From XYD12-FULL-36-8 sp964613805 (GTDB lineage Bacteria > Bacteroidota > Ignavibacteria > Ignavibacteriales > Ignavibacteriaceae): a stretch of 64,000 nt of DNA. Positions 52,069 to 60,631 of this stretch are shown in pieces (positions within the stretch are counted from its first letter, which is position 1; each line of letters begins with the position of its first letter). Under the pieces are notes generated by a model. It did not search any database. It saw nothing but the letters and a program-made list of their open reading frames with translations, and was not told the DNA's origin. A program made the position numbers and the translations under genes. The DNA lies in contig CAZTJF010000011.1 in assembly GCA_964613805.1 (NCBI GenBank), positions 1 to 64,000 of the forward strand. Reading direction: 5' to 3'.

Positions 52069-52947
52069 TCAAATTTTAAGGGTAACTTTCCTTAGTACAA
52101 AAACTGAGACGAAAAAACTGATTAGCGGACCAATTATTAAAATCAGCAGCAAATATTCAGTAGCTGGTAGATAATCATTCAATGAGGCAGTATACTTTTT
52201 AAGAATAAAAAACGAAATTGCTATAATTCCGAAGGATAACAAAGCAGCAAAAAATCCTGTCAATAACTCATTTAAAATAATCGGCATTTTTATTGTTGAA
52301 AGAGTTGCCCCAACTAACTTCATTGTCTCAAGTTCATCTTGCTTAAGAGTAACCACTAATTTTATTGTACTATATGTAATATAAATTGATATTAAAACTA
52401 AAACTGCTGTTAGAATAAAAATATATTTTTGAAAATTCTTAAGTGTGGTGATGAATTTTTCTAATAATTCATGTTCGAATAATATTTCATCAAATTCGGG
52501 AAAAGCGTTCAGCTGCTTTTTAATTGCTTTGATAGAATCAACATCAACAAAATCACTTTTTAATTTGACAGAGAACGAGGCGGGTATGGGGTTGTATTCA
52601 AGTATCTTTCTAAAATCCTCACCAGTGTCTCTAATAAAATTTTCGGCAGCTTTTTCTTTACTAATGAAAAATATACTTGAAATATACTCTTTATTTTCAA
52701 GCTCACTTTTAAGTCCGTTTATTCTGGCAGATGAAACTGTATCTTTGATGAAAATATTTAATATAAACTGTTCCTTAATTTTTCTCTCAAATTTTTGAGA
52801 AAGAAAAACTGTGTAAACCGAGGCGGCAATCAACAAAATAGAAATGCTAAGAGTAATTAATGAAAGAATAAAAGATGATTTTGCTCTGCTAAAAATTTTA
52901 AATGCCTCTTTAAACCAAAATATTATCAATTTCTTTTTATACCTCAA
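52069..52947 (-). CDS. ftsX: Cell division permease-like protein FtsX
   Basis: 292 residues from TTG. Four membrane spans with a large periplasmic domain after the first; KEYISSIFFISKEKAAENFI and LKQDELETMKLVGATLSTIK are FtsX signatures. FtsX pairs with the ATPase FtsE to activate wall hydrolases at division; ftsE is not in this window. It overlaps the lipoprotein gene by 4 bases. Confidence 0.88.
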   Translation of the reverse strand: MRYKKKLIIFWFKEAFKIFSRAKSSFILSLITLSISILLIAASVYTVFLSQKFERKIKEQFILNIFIKDTVSSARINGLKSELENKEYISSIFFISKEKAAENFIRDTGEDFRKILEYNPIPASFSVKLKSDFVDVDSIKAIKKQLNAFPEFDEILFEHELLEKFITTLKNFQKYIFILTAVLVLISIYITYSTIKLVVTLKQDELETMKLVGATLSTIKMPIILNELLTGFFAALLSFGIIAISFFILKKYTASLNDYLPATEYLLLILIIGPLISFFVSVFVLRKVTLKI

Positions 52948-53444
52948 AAATTGGATTCATCAATCCATCTTGTTATAGCCCACGTTTCCGAAACCGGATC
53001 TTTCCGGAGTGAAAGATTAACTCTTCCATTTACACGAATAATGTCTGTGGGATTAAATGTAATTGTTAAGTTAAAAGCCCGAATGATTGTTGCATTCAGT
53101 GAATCTGATGTGTTAAGAATTTCATTATTCCATATCAAATCTAACCGCTGAGAATTTTGAAATAAACCATAAGTGGTCTTCATCTCCTCATCTCTTCCCC
53201 AGGAGACATCTATACCTTGATCATAATCTCGATAAGTAAACAGGAAATCATTTGTTAAGAGTTTTCCATAAATTGTTGTATCCTTAAACACATAAGCATA
53301 TTGAAAATTTTGGAATACACCATTGATATTTTTCAAATCAGATAGCGCAGATCCAATGTCACTCAAACTATTATCCAAAGATGGGGCAAAAGGATTTTTA
53401 CATCCTGCGTACAGTAAAATTACCACAAAGTAAAATTTATGCAC
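52944..53444 (-). CDS. Hypothetical lipoprotein
   Basis: 166 residues from GTG. FVVILLYAGC is a lipobox with Cys15. The mature part is beta-rich with many polar aromatic residues and no recognised domain. It lies between a second lipoprotein gene and ftsX with overlaps, so all three probably form one unit. Confidence 0.7.
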   Translation of the reverse strand: MHKFYFVVILLYAGCKNPFAPSLDNSLSDIGSALSDLKNINGVFQNFQYAYVFKDTTIYGKLLTNDFLFTYRDYDQGIDVSWGRDEEMKTTYGLFQNSQRLDLIWNNEILNTSDSLNATIIRAFNLTITFNPTDIIRVNGRVNLSLRKDPVSETWAITRWIDESNF

Positions 53445-53448
53445 GGAA

Positions 53449-54024
53449 TTAATAAAATCGTCCTTTCAATTCACTCCAGCTCGGTGATTCTGTTCTCTTA
53501 ATATCTCGCCAGAAATAAATGCTCCAAACAAATCGGGAATCTCTAATAAGTTCAAATATCATTTCGCCCTGATAGTTAGATGGAATAGAAGCATCATTTA
53601 AAGGAACATTTAGTGAATAAGAAGAAACAAATGTAATGCTGTCACCATGCACGCTTTGTGATGAATTTGACAGAGTAAGTGTAATGGGTAAATCGTCAAT
53701 AATTTTAACTTTTAGATTATTTAAATACTGAGATTCATTGCTTTTATTCCAATTATCACCTAATGCTGGGAATTGCGATAGGGCTTCACTCGAAGGTGTA
53801 AATGTGAAAATTTTATTTACGAAAGATGCATCCGATAAACATGAGATGTAATTCTCAATATCTTTATCTTTTAATGAATTAATAAAATTTGAGATTAAAA
53901 TTTCCGGTGTGAAGGCAGTTTGATAATTTGACCTTGGCTTTTCGGGCGGTTCAGCATCCCGTGTAGAGAAAAGATCGCAGCCAATTAAATGAAATGAAAC
54001 AATTATAAAAAATATATATTTCAT
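53449..54024 (-). CDS. Hypothetical lipoprotein
   Basis: 191 residues; MKYIFFIIVSFHLIGCDLF is a lipoprotein signal with Cys16. ISNFINSLKDKDIENYISCLSD and the strand-rich remainder with WSIYFWRD look like an NTF2-like (SnoaL/DUF4878) fold, though this is uncertain. It overlaps the methyltransferase stop by 4 bases. Confidence 0.65.
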   Translation of the reverse strand: MKYIFFIIVSFHLIGCDLFSTRDAEPPEKPRSNYQTAFTPEILISNFINSLKDKDIENYISCLSDASFVNKIFTFTPSSEALSQFPALGDNWNKSNESQYLNNLKVKIIDDLPITLTLSNSSQSVHGDSITFVSSYSLNVPLNDASIPSNYQGEMIFELIRDSRFVWSIYFWRDIKRTESPSWSELKGRFY

Positions 54025-54755
54025 TTTTTTGCAATGATAATAATTCTGGGCGAATTTAATTCATCAAATTCATTACCATAATAATCGCCAAATATTTCTT
54101 GAATTTCTAAACCATTGCCCGATAACAAAGCAGTAAGTTCATCCTTGCAATAAATTCTCACAGATTCATAATACAACTTTTGTTCAGATTTTTTATTAAT
54201 CATTATTTTTTTTACGATTCTATTTCCTTCAAAAACTCTTTCCTGCTTAACAATGCTATCTTCAATTTTATCATAAGAAATTGGGATCAAATTATTTTTT
54301 AGATAAACGACATTAAAAAAATCAATTACAAAATAGCCATTATCAAGCAAGTGATTCGATACTAATTTGATGACCTTTTCATTTTCATCATCGTATTCAA
54401 AGTAACCAAAGCTGGTGAATAAATTTATTATCAAGTGAAATTTTTCATTGAGATTGAGTTTTCTAAAATCACTTTTAATAAAATTGATATTCAGTCCAAG
54501 TTCACTCGCTGTTCTTCCTGCCACATTCAAAAGATTATCGCTTATATCAACTGCTGTTACATCAAAACCATTTTTCGCAAAAAGAATTGAATGCCTTCCT
54601 GCTCCGCATGCAAGATCCAATACCTTCGAACCTTGTGCAAGCAAAATATTTTTAGTGATGAGCTTGTATAAATTTAATGCATCTTCTTCATTACGATGGC
54701 GATAAACACTTAAATATTCTTTTGTATTAAACCATTCTTCAAACCACTCAGCCAT
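54021..54755 (-). CDS. SAM-dependent methyltransferase (class I)
   Basis: 244 residues. VLDLACGAGRHSILFAKNGFDVTAVD gives SAM motif I and the acidic ribose-binding residue after strand 2; FHLIINLFTSFGYFEYDDEN is motif IV. Substrate unknown. It overlaps recR by one base and the lipoprotein by four, indicating translational coupling. Confidence 0.85.
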   Translation of the reverse strand: MAEWFEEWFNTKEYLSVYRHRNEEDALNLYKLITKNILLAQGSKVLDLACGAGRHSILFAKNGFDVTAVDISDNLLNVAGRTASELGLNINFIKSDFRKLNLNEKFHLIINLFTSFGYFEYDDENEKVIKLVSNHLLDNGYFVIDFFNVVYLKNNLIPISYDKIEDSIVKQERVFEGNRIVKKIMINKKSEQKLYYESVRIYCKDELTALLSGNGLEIQEIFGDYYGNEFDELNSPRIIIIAKK

Positions 54756-55351
54756 CAGAAAGTAATTCTTCCTAAAACAGCCCGCCCAATGGTTGCCTCG
54801 TCCGCAAACTCCAAATCACCGCCTATTGGCAGCCCTCTTGCAATTCGAGATACTTTTACACCAAGCGGTTTGATCAACCTTGCAAGATAAAGTGAAGTTG
54901 CATCTCCTTCGGTATCCGGATTAAGAGCTAAAATGATTTCTTGAATTTCGTCTTGCTCGAATCTTTTCAATAATTCTTTAATGTGAAGTGATTCCGGTCC
55001 AACACCTGATAAAGGAGATAAAACACCTCCTAATACATGATAACAGCCATGAAATTCGTTGCTCTTTTCAATTGCAATAACATCACTTGCTTCTTCAACA
55101 ACACAAATTAACGAGTGATCGCGTTTATGATTGGTACAAATATCACATAAATCTTCAGTTGAGATGTTAAAGCATTTTGTACAAAAACGGAGTTTCGTTT
55201 TAAGATCATGGATTGCTGAAAGTAGTTTTTCCACAGAATCATAATCACTTTTAAGCAGATGAATAGCCAATCTTTGAGCAGTTTTCCTGCCAATACTTGG
55301 CAGCTTGCTCAATTCTTCGATTGCAATTTGGAGAGGTTCTGCTATTTGCAA
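54755..55351 (-). CDS. recR: Recombination mediator RecR
   Basis: 198 residues from TTG. Helix-hairpin-helix LSKLPSIGRKTAQRLAIHLL, a zinc finger CTKCFNISTEDLCDIC, and a Toprim domain (ICVVEEASDVIAIEKSNEF; NPDTEGDATSLYLA). It acts with RecO and RecF in loading RecA. ybaB upstream by 2 bases is the common ybaB-recR pair. Confidence 0.96.
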   Translation of the reverse strand: MQIAEPLQIAIEELSKLPSIGRKTAQRLAIHLLKSDYDSVEKLLSAIHDLKTKLRFCTKCFNISTEDLCDICTNHKRDHSLICVVEEASDVIAIEKSNEFHGCYHVLGGVLSPLSGVGPESLHIKELLKRFEQDEIQEIILALNPDTEGDATSLYLARLIKPLGVKVSRIARGLPIGGDLEFADEATIGRAVLGRITF

Positions 55352-55353
55352 TT

Positions 55354-55683
55354 TTACAATCCTGGAATGTTAAGTCCCGGAGGTATCATTCCTTTAGTAA
55401 CTTTTGCCAGTTCCTCTTCAGCCATTTTTGAAGCTGATTGAATTGCTTTATTTACTGCGGCAACTATAAGATCCTCCAAAATTTCTTTATCCTCGCCTTT
55501 TATTACCTGAGGATCAATTACGAGCGAAATCAATTCCTTATTTCCGTTTGCGGTAACCTTAACCATACCGCCGCCGGATTCTTCATTTACCGTTAAATTT
55601 CCCAATTCACTTTGAACTTTTTGCATCTCAGCTTGCATTTTCTGCACTTGCTTCAGCATTCCCTGCATTCCACCTTTAAGCAA
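55354..55683 (-). CDS. YbaB/EbfC family nucleoid-associated protein
   Basis: 109 residues from TTG at 55683, chosen because GGAGG lies 4 bases upstream and the resulting MLKGGMQGMLKQVQKMQAEM matches the family N-terminus; the frame is open upstream to 55785 without homology. It forms a DNA-binding dimer. Directly upstream of recR. Confidence 0.92.
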   Translation of the reverse strand: MLKGGMQGMLKQVQKMQAEMQKVQSELGNLTVNEESGGGMVKVTANGNKELISLVIDPQVIKGEDKEILEDLIVAAVNKAIQSASKMAEEELAKVTKGMIPPGLNIPGL

Positions 55684-55823
55684 AATACCTCCTAAATTTA
55701 TAATTCTAAAATAGCTTATTATTTTTATTTTTGTACAAATATAATATATTGAAGTAAAATTCTTAAATCTAATTCTCGGCAACATATAAAACGTATTTAA
55801 ATTTTCAAGGATGAACTAAAATA

Positions 55824-56498
55824 ATGAGCAGTATAAATAAACAAATAAAATTCTGGGACAATGATTTAATCATCCATGAATTCTCAGATACATTTTCTGA
55901 GGATGGAAAAAGTAAAATAAAAAGTAAAGGTTTAGGCGAAAAATTCGTTTCCATTAACTCCTTTTTTCTTGATTACTTGAAAGAATATGAAATTCCAGTA
56001 GCTTTTCTTAAGATTCAAAATAAGCATGCACTGCGTTATTTGAAGCACAGCAAGTTAAATTTCTTTGTAAAGATTCTGAATCAATGTGATAAAAGAACAG
56101 CAAAAATATTTGATAGAAAGGAACATGAACCATTAACGTTCGCTTTGTTTGAGTATCATCTTTGCAATGAGCAAAATTCTTTGATTTCTGAAAGTCATCT
56201 TATTACATTCGACTTATGCACAATTGAAGATATAAAAGTGGTTTCTCGTATTTGCTCAAAAGCGAATGCGATAATCAAATCTTATTTTGTAAGGAGAAAC
56301 GCAACTCTTGCAGAAATGAATTGTTATTTCGGTAAGATTGAAAAAAACATTTACATAATTGATGATTTTACACCCGGCAGTTTAAAAGTATTCCCTGCGG
56401 AAAAGTCGCACGACACAATTAATCCTTATAATGTAAGAACCTCAGCTTCAATAAAACATTACACAGATTATATTCACAATCTTATTAACCACAAATGA
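55824..56498 (+). CDS. Degenerate PurC-like (SAICAR synthetase-fold) protein
   Basis: 224 residues, an intact ORF. The pattern follows the short Bacillus-type PurC throughout: FSDTFSEDGKSKIKSKG matches the K-D-S-x-T-A-F-N-G-x-K-K region, FALFEYHLCNEQNSLISESH matches the IEFYYKDDALGDPLITEDH region, and FGKIEKNIYIIDDFTPGSL matches FGxDxxGxxxLADEISPDT. But the R-N-x-x-A-G-S loop is replaced (NQCDKRTAK), the Asp before PLI is Asn-Ser, and the EISPDTCRLWD site is lost. It is probably not an active SAICAR synthetase. It lies ahead of psd, overlapping it, with purS and purQ 1.5 kb downstream. Confidence 0.7.
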   Translation: MSSINKQIKFWDNDLIIHEFSDTFSEDGKSKIKSKGLGEKFVSINSFFLDYLKEYEIPVAFLKIQNKHALRYLKHSKLNFFVKILNQCDKRTAKIFDRKEHEPLTFALFEYHLCNEQNSLISESHLITFDLCTIEDIKVVSRICSKANAIIKSYFVRRNATLAEMNCYFGKIEKNIYIIDDFTPGSLKVFPAEKSHDTINPYNVRTSASIKHYTDYIHNLINHK

Positions 56499-57148
56499 TT
56501 ACAAAATACGGTTATTCAACACTCGGAATTATCGCTGTCATAGCATTCATATTCATTGTCGTCAGCTTCTTTGTTCAGAACAATTTTGTGAAGGCAGCAT
56601 TAATTATCTTTCCGATTGTCTTTTTGATTTTTTCAATTAATTTTTTTCGAGATCCGGAAAGAATAACTCCGAACCAGGATAACGCAGTAGTTTCTCCAGC
56701 AGACGGTAAAGTGATTATCATAAAAGATTTAACTGATAAAAAATTTGTCAACGGACCAGCCAAGCAAATCTCAATCTTCATGTCTCCGCTAAATGTTCAC
56801 GTAAACAGAATTCCAATTGACGGTTTAGTAACGTATGTAAAATATCATCAGGGTGACTACATCTTGGCTTTTGAGGAAAAAGCTTCTGAAAAAAATGAGC
56901 GTTCTGAATTTGGAATTGAGAGTAAGTATGGCAAAGTTTTTTTTACACAAGTTGCGGGATTTATTGCAAGGCGAATAGTGTATGAAATCAAAGAAGATGA
57001 TTCTGTACAAATTGGGAAACGGTTTGGAATGATTAAATTTGGAAGCCGAGTTGATGTAATTGTTTCAAGTGAATGGAAAGTTAAGGTTGAAATGAATCAA
57101 AATGTTAAAGCCGGCGAGACAATTTTATTCGAATATCAAACCAAGTAA
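56495..57148 (+). CDS. psd: Phosphatidylserine decarboxylase proenzyme (short type)
   Basis: 217 residues, the short (archaeal/Bacteroidota) form with two N-terminal hydrophobic segments. VVSPADGKVIII, MSPLNVHVNRIPIDGLV and the self-cleavage site IKFGSRVDV (Ser becomes pyruvoyl) are clear. It makes phosphatidylethanolamine from the product of PssA. Overlaps the PurC-like gene by ATGA and pssA by one base. Confidence 0.93.
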   Translation: MITKYGYSTLGIIAVIAFIFIVVSFFVQNNFVKAALIIFPIVFLIFSINFFRDPERITPNQDNAVVSPADGKVIIIKDLTDKKFVNGPAKQISIFMSPLNVHVNRIPIDGLVTYVKYHQGDYILAFEEKASEKNERSEFGIESKYGKVFFTQVAGFIARRIVYEIKEDDSVQIGKRFGMIKFGSRVDVIVSSEWKVKVEMNQNVKAGETILFEYQTK

Positions 57149-57888
57149 TGACTAAAATACGATTCACTCCTTCGGTTATTCCGAACTTATTCACAGCTAT
57201 GAATATGTTTTGCGGATTTCTGTCAATTCTAAATACCAGTCAGCAAAAATATTTTTATGCTGCATGGCTCATAATTATTGCCGCAATATTCGATGCGTTC
57301 GATGGGTTAATGGCTCGCCTAACAAATTCATCGAGCGAACTTGGTGTAGAATTAGATTCTTTATCTGACATTGTAAGTTTTGGGACTGCGCCGGCATTTT
57401 TAATTTACACTATTTACCTTTTTCAATTTGAGGTTTGGGGAATTTTAATCAGCTCTATTTTTTTGATTTCAGGAGGTTTTCGTTTAGCAAGATTCAATGT
57501 TCAGCTTGTAGGTTTTGATAAAAATTTTTTTAAAGGACTACCAATTCCAACAGCAGCAATTGTTTTAACATCTTTTATCTTAACATTTTATAAAACATAC
57601 GAAGGGTTTTCAGAATTTTACAGCCATTTAATAATTCCGCTTGTAATTATTCTTTCACTTTTGATGGTTAGTAAAATTAAATACGACACAATACCATCAT
57701 TGAGTATTCAGGGAATAAAAGAAAAACCATTTACAGCTTTATTTTTGATAACCGCCATTTCTCTATCAATTGTGACTAATGGTAAAGCTATTTTCTTCAT
57801 TTTTGTATTCGTAATTTTATTTGGAATAGTAAGACACATGTATTATTTATTTGTACATAGAAAAAGTAAAATTAAAGTGATGGACTAA
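57148..57888 (+). CDS. pssA: CDP-diacylglycerol-serine O-phosphatidyltransferase
   Basis: 246-residue membrane protein. The CDP-alcohol phosphotransferase motif is DAFDGLMARLTNSSSELG followed by ELDSLSDIVSFG. It begins with IRFTPSVIPNLFTAMNMFCGFLS, typical of PssA. It supplies phosphatidylserine for the upstream psd product. Eight membrane spans are plausible. Confidence 0.94.
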   Translation: MTKIRFTPSVIPNLFTAMNMFCGFLSILNTSQQKYFYAAWLIIIAAIFDAFDGLMARLTNSSSELGVELDSLSDIVSFGTAPAFLIYTIYLFQFEVWGILISSIFLISGGFRLARFNVQLVGFDKNFFKGLPIPTAAIVLTSFILTFYKTYEGFSEFYSHLIIPLVIILSLLMVSKIKYDTIPSLSIQGIKEKPFTALFLITAISLSIVTNGKAIFFIFVFVILFGIVRHMYYLFVHRKSKIKVMD

Positions 57889-57971
57889 AGCCCAACGGCT
57901 CAAAACATGCTTCAAACCCAAGTCTTAAGACTGGAGTTAAAGCATTGTATCGAGTCTCTCGGCTTTAGCCC
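57885..57971. repeat. Nested inverted-repeat element
   Basis: The outer arms CTAAAGCCC (57885-) and GGCTTTAGCCC (57961-57971) enclose GCTTCAAACCC and GGAGTTAAAGC arms around a perfect 12-bp palindrome AGTCTTAAGACT (57921-57932). It starts at the pssA stop and could terminate transcription. Probably one copy of a dispersed repeat. Confidence 0.65.
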
Positions 57972-58010
57972 TGACACCAAATTCATTATCCGGAAAGTGT
58001 AACACTTAAA

Positions 58011-58262
58011 ATGTTCAAAGCAAAAGTTATCATAAAAAGACGACCGTCAATTCTAGATCCGCAAGGCAAAGCAGTTGAGAAAGGTGCTGAGCTTCTCGGT
58101 TTAACAAATATAAAAGACACTCGCATCGGTAAGTACATCGAGTTTAATGTTGCTGCCGAAAATAAAATTGATGCTGAAAAAGAAGTAAACGACTACTGCA
58201 AAAAACTTCTGGTAAATCCGATTATGGAAGGTTACGAATTTTCTTTGGAAGAAGTTAAGTGA
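58011..58262 (+). CDS. purS: Phosphoribosylformylglycinamidine synthase subunit PurS
   Basis: 83 residues. FKAKVIIKRRPSILDPQGKAVEKGAELLGL is the standard PurS start, and NDYCKKLLVNPIMEGYEF its end. PurS is the structural partner linking PurQ and PurL in FGAM synthase. It overlaps purQ by 4 bases; purL is not in the window. Confidence 0.95.
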   Translation: MFKAKVIIKRRPSILDPQGKAVEKGAELLGLTNIKDTRIGKYIEFNVAAENKIDAEKEVNDYCKKLLVNPIMEGYEFSLEEVK

Positions 58263-58957
58263 AACCTAAATTCGGTATAGTTGTTTTTCCCGGTTCTAAT
58301 TGCGACCACGATGCTTATTTCACAATTAAGAAAAATCTTGGTTACAATGCGGCATTTCTTTGGCATAAGGATAAAGCTATTCAAAATTGTGATGTGATCA
58401 TTCTACCCGGCGGATTTTCTTACGGCGATTATTTACGTACAGGTTCAATCGCAAGATTTTCACCAATCATGGAATCTATTTTTAACTTTGCTGAAAAAGG
58501 CGGTTATGTTTTGGGAATTTGCAACGGCTTCCAAATTCTTCTTGAAGCCGGCTTACTTCCCGGCTGCATGTTGAAAAATAAGTCACTACAATTTATCTGC
58601 AAAGATGTTTATCTTTCTATTCGAAATAAAGAGACCGTGTTTACAAAAGGAATCACGACAAAACAACCGTTAAAAATTCCAATTGCTCACGGAGACGGTA
58701 ATTATTATACTGATTCTGAAACGCTGAAATCTCTTGAAGAAAATAATCAGATTGTTTTTCAATACTCTTCAAAAGAGGGCGGCAGTTCAGAGGTATTTAA
58801 TCCCAATGGTTCGGTAATGAACATAGCGGGAATCATCAATAGAAGAGGTAATGTTCTGGGAATGATGCCGCATCCCGAAAGGTGCAGCAGTAATATTTTA
58901 GGTAAAACAGACGGTTCATTAATTTTTAATTCACTAGCTAAAAATATTTTTAATTGA
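58259..58957 (+). CDS. purQ: Phosphoribosylformylglycinamidine synthase subunit PurQ (glutaminase)
   Basis: 232 residues from GTG overlapping the purS stop (GTGA). The class I glutaminase site is VLGICNGFQIL with the catalytic Cys, and GMMPHPERC holds the His-Glu pair. FGIVVFPGSNCDHDAYF opens the protein. It supplies ammonia to PurL. Confidence 0.96.
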   Translation: MKPKFGIVVFPGSNCDHDAYFTIKKNLGYNAAFLWHKDKAIQNCDVIILPGGFSYGDYLRTGSIARFSPIMESIFNFAEKGGYVLGICNGFQILLEAGLLPGCMLKNKSLQFICKDVYLSIRNKETVFTKGITTKQPLKIPIAHGDGNYYTDSETLKSLEENNQIVFQYSSKEGGSSEVFNPNGSVMNIAGIINRRGNVLGMMPHPERCSSNILGKTDGSLIFNSLAKNIFN

Positions 58958-58965
58958 GGTAAAAC

Positions 58966-59154
58966 ATGTTTGGAAATCTTGGCGCAACTGAAATCATTCT
59001 CATCGTTTTGGTAATACTTTTACTTTTTGGAGCAAAGAAAATTCCCGAGCTTGCTCGCGGAATTGGTAAAGGAATGAGTGAATTTAAAAAGGGACTGAAA
59101 GACGTTGAGGATGAAATAAAGAATACAGACAAACCAGATAAAGAGAAAAAGTAG
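58966..59154 (+). CDS. tatA: Sec-independent translocase protein TatA
   Basis: 62 residues. GATEIILIVLVILLLFGAKKIPELARGIGKG is the TatA/MttA membrane and amphipathic helix pair with the FGAKKIPEL hinge. It pulls folded twin-arginine substrates through the inner membrane together with TatC, which is not found here. Starts 8 bases after purQ. (Motif shown: FGAKKIPELARGIGKG.). Confidence 0.93.
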   Translation: MFGNLGATEIILIVLVILLLFGAKKIPELARGIGKGMSEFKKGLKDVEDEIKNTDKPDKEKK

Positions 59155-59203
59155 AATGATCTTTTAGATTTGTTGAATAAATCGTTTCCACTAAAAATAA
59201 AGC

Positions 59204-60628
59204 TTGCTGACATATAAAACTCACTCAGATAAACTAAACCAACTTATTTCTGGAGAATTATCTCTAATAGAGAATGTTAAATTCTTCCTGCAAAGAATTT
59301 CTGACAATTCTCATCTAAATGCTTTCAATCAAGTTTTTGCTGATGAAGCAATTCTTCAAGCTGAAATTATTCAAAAAAAAATAAAAGATGGAAAGCATGG
59401 TAAGTTAGCCGGACTTGTTATCGCAGTTAAAGATGTTCTGCAGTTAAAAGATCATATAACAACCTGCTCATCAAACATTCTTAAAAATTTCACTTCAATT
59501 TATACAGCAACTGCCGTTCAAAAACTTAAAGACGAAGATGCAATCATAATTGGCAAAACTAATTGCGATGAATTTGCAATGGGTTCGTCAAATGAGAACT
59601 CTGCATTTGGTTTTGTTAGAAATCCAGTTGATACTGAACGAGTTCCTGGCGGTTCAAGTGGCGGCTCGGCTGCGGCTGTGGCAGCGGGACTTTGTGATGC
59701 TGCTCTCGGTACCGACACTGGCGGATCAATCCGTCAACCCGCAGCTTTTTGCGGAGTAGTTGGTCTAAAACCAACTTATGGCAGAGTTTCCCGTTACGGC
59801 TTAACAGCTTTTGCTTCATCATTCGATTCAATTGGACCATTTACAACTAACATTTACGATTCTGCACTAATTCTTGAAACTATTTCCGGAAAAGATGAGA
59901 AGGATACAACAAGTTCTAAGTTACCTGTACCCTCTTTCCCATCTCGTTTAAAACATAATAAAAAATTAATAATTGGTATTCCAAAAGAATATTTTGCAGA
60001 AGGACTAAACCAAGAAATCAGAACTTCCATTCAAGATGTGATTAAAAAATTAAAGCAAGACGGAAACGAAATTATCGAAATCTCTCTCCCCCACACCGAA
60101 TACACAACTGCAACATACTATTTGCTTACAACCGCTGAAGCATCATCAAACTTAGCTCGGTACGATGGAGCAAGATATGGCTTTCGTGCGAGTGATCACA
60201 ATTCATTAGTTTCTATGTACAAAAAAACAAGATCGCAGGGATTTGGTGCTGAAGTTAAAAGACGCATTATGCTTGGCACTTATGTACTTTCTGCAGGATA
60301 CTATGATGCCTATTACCGTAAAGCACAAAAGGTTCGCAGATTGATCAAAGAAGATTTCGACAAAGCGTTCGAAAAAGTTGATGTTATTCTGACTCCAACT
60401 ACTCCAACAACTGCATTTAAGATTGGTGAAAAATCAAACGATCCTTTGCAAATGTATTTGAGCGACATTTACACAACTTCAGCTAACCTTGCAGGCATTC
60501 CAGGAATCAGCATTCCGATTAGGAAAGATTCAAACAATTTACCGATTGGTATGCAATTGCTTACTCAGCAATTTCAAGAGGAAACATTATTAAACTGCTC
60601 ATCAATAATTTTATCTCTGATTAGTTAA
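59204..60628 (+). CDS. gatA: Aspartyl/glutamyl-tRNA amidotransferase subunit A
   Basis: 474 residues from TTG. Amidase signature GKTNCDEFAMGSSNENSAFG and PGGSSGGSAAAVAAGLCDAA provide the Lys-Ser-Ser catalytic triad with Lys in GLVIAVKDVLQL; TDTGGSIRQPAAFCGVVGLK follows. GatA releases ammonia from glutamine to amidate misacylated tRNA, with GatB and GatC, which are elsewhere. Confidence 0.95.
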   Translation: MLTYKTHSDKLNQLISGELSLIENVKFFLQRISDNSHLNAFNQVFADEAILQAEIIQKKIKDGKHGKLAGLVIAVKDVLQLKDHITTCSSNILKNFTSIYTATAVQKLKDEDAIIIGKTNCDEFAMGSSNENSAFGFVRNPVDTERVPGGSSGGSAAAVAAGLCDAALGTDTGGSIRQPAAFCGVVGLKPTYGRVSRYGLTAFASSFDSIGPFTTNIYDSALILETISGKDEKDTTSSKLPVPSFPSRLKHNKKLIIGIPKEYFAEGLNQEIRTSIQDVIKKLKQDGNEIIEISLPHTEYTTATYYLLTTAEASSNLARYDGARYGFRASDHNSLVSMYKKTRSQGFGAEVKRRIMLGTYVLSAGYYDAYYRKAQKVRRLIKEDFDKAFEKVDVILTPTTPTTAFKIGEKSNDPLQMYLSDIYTTSANLAGIPGISIPIRKDSNNLPIGMQLLTQQFQEETLLNCSSIILSLIS

Positions 60629-60631
60629 GAG

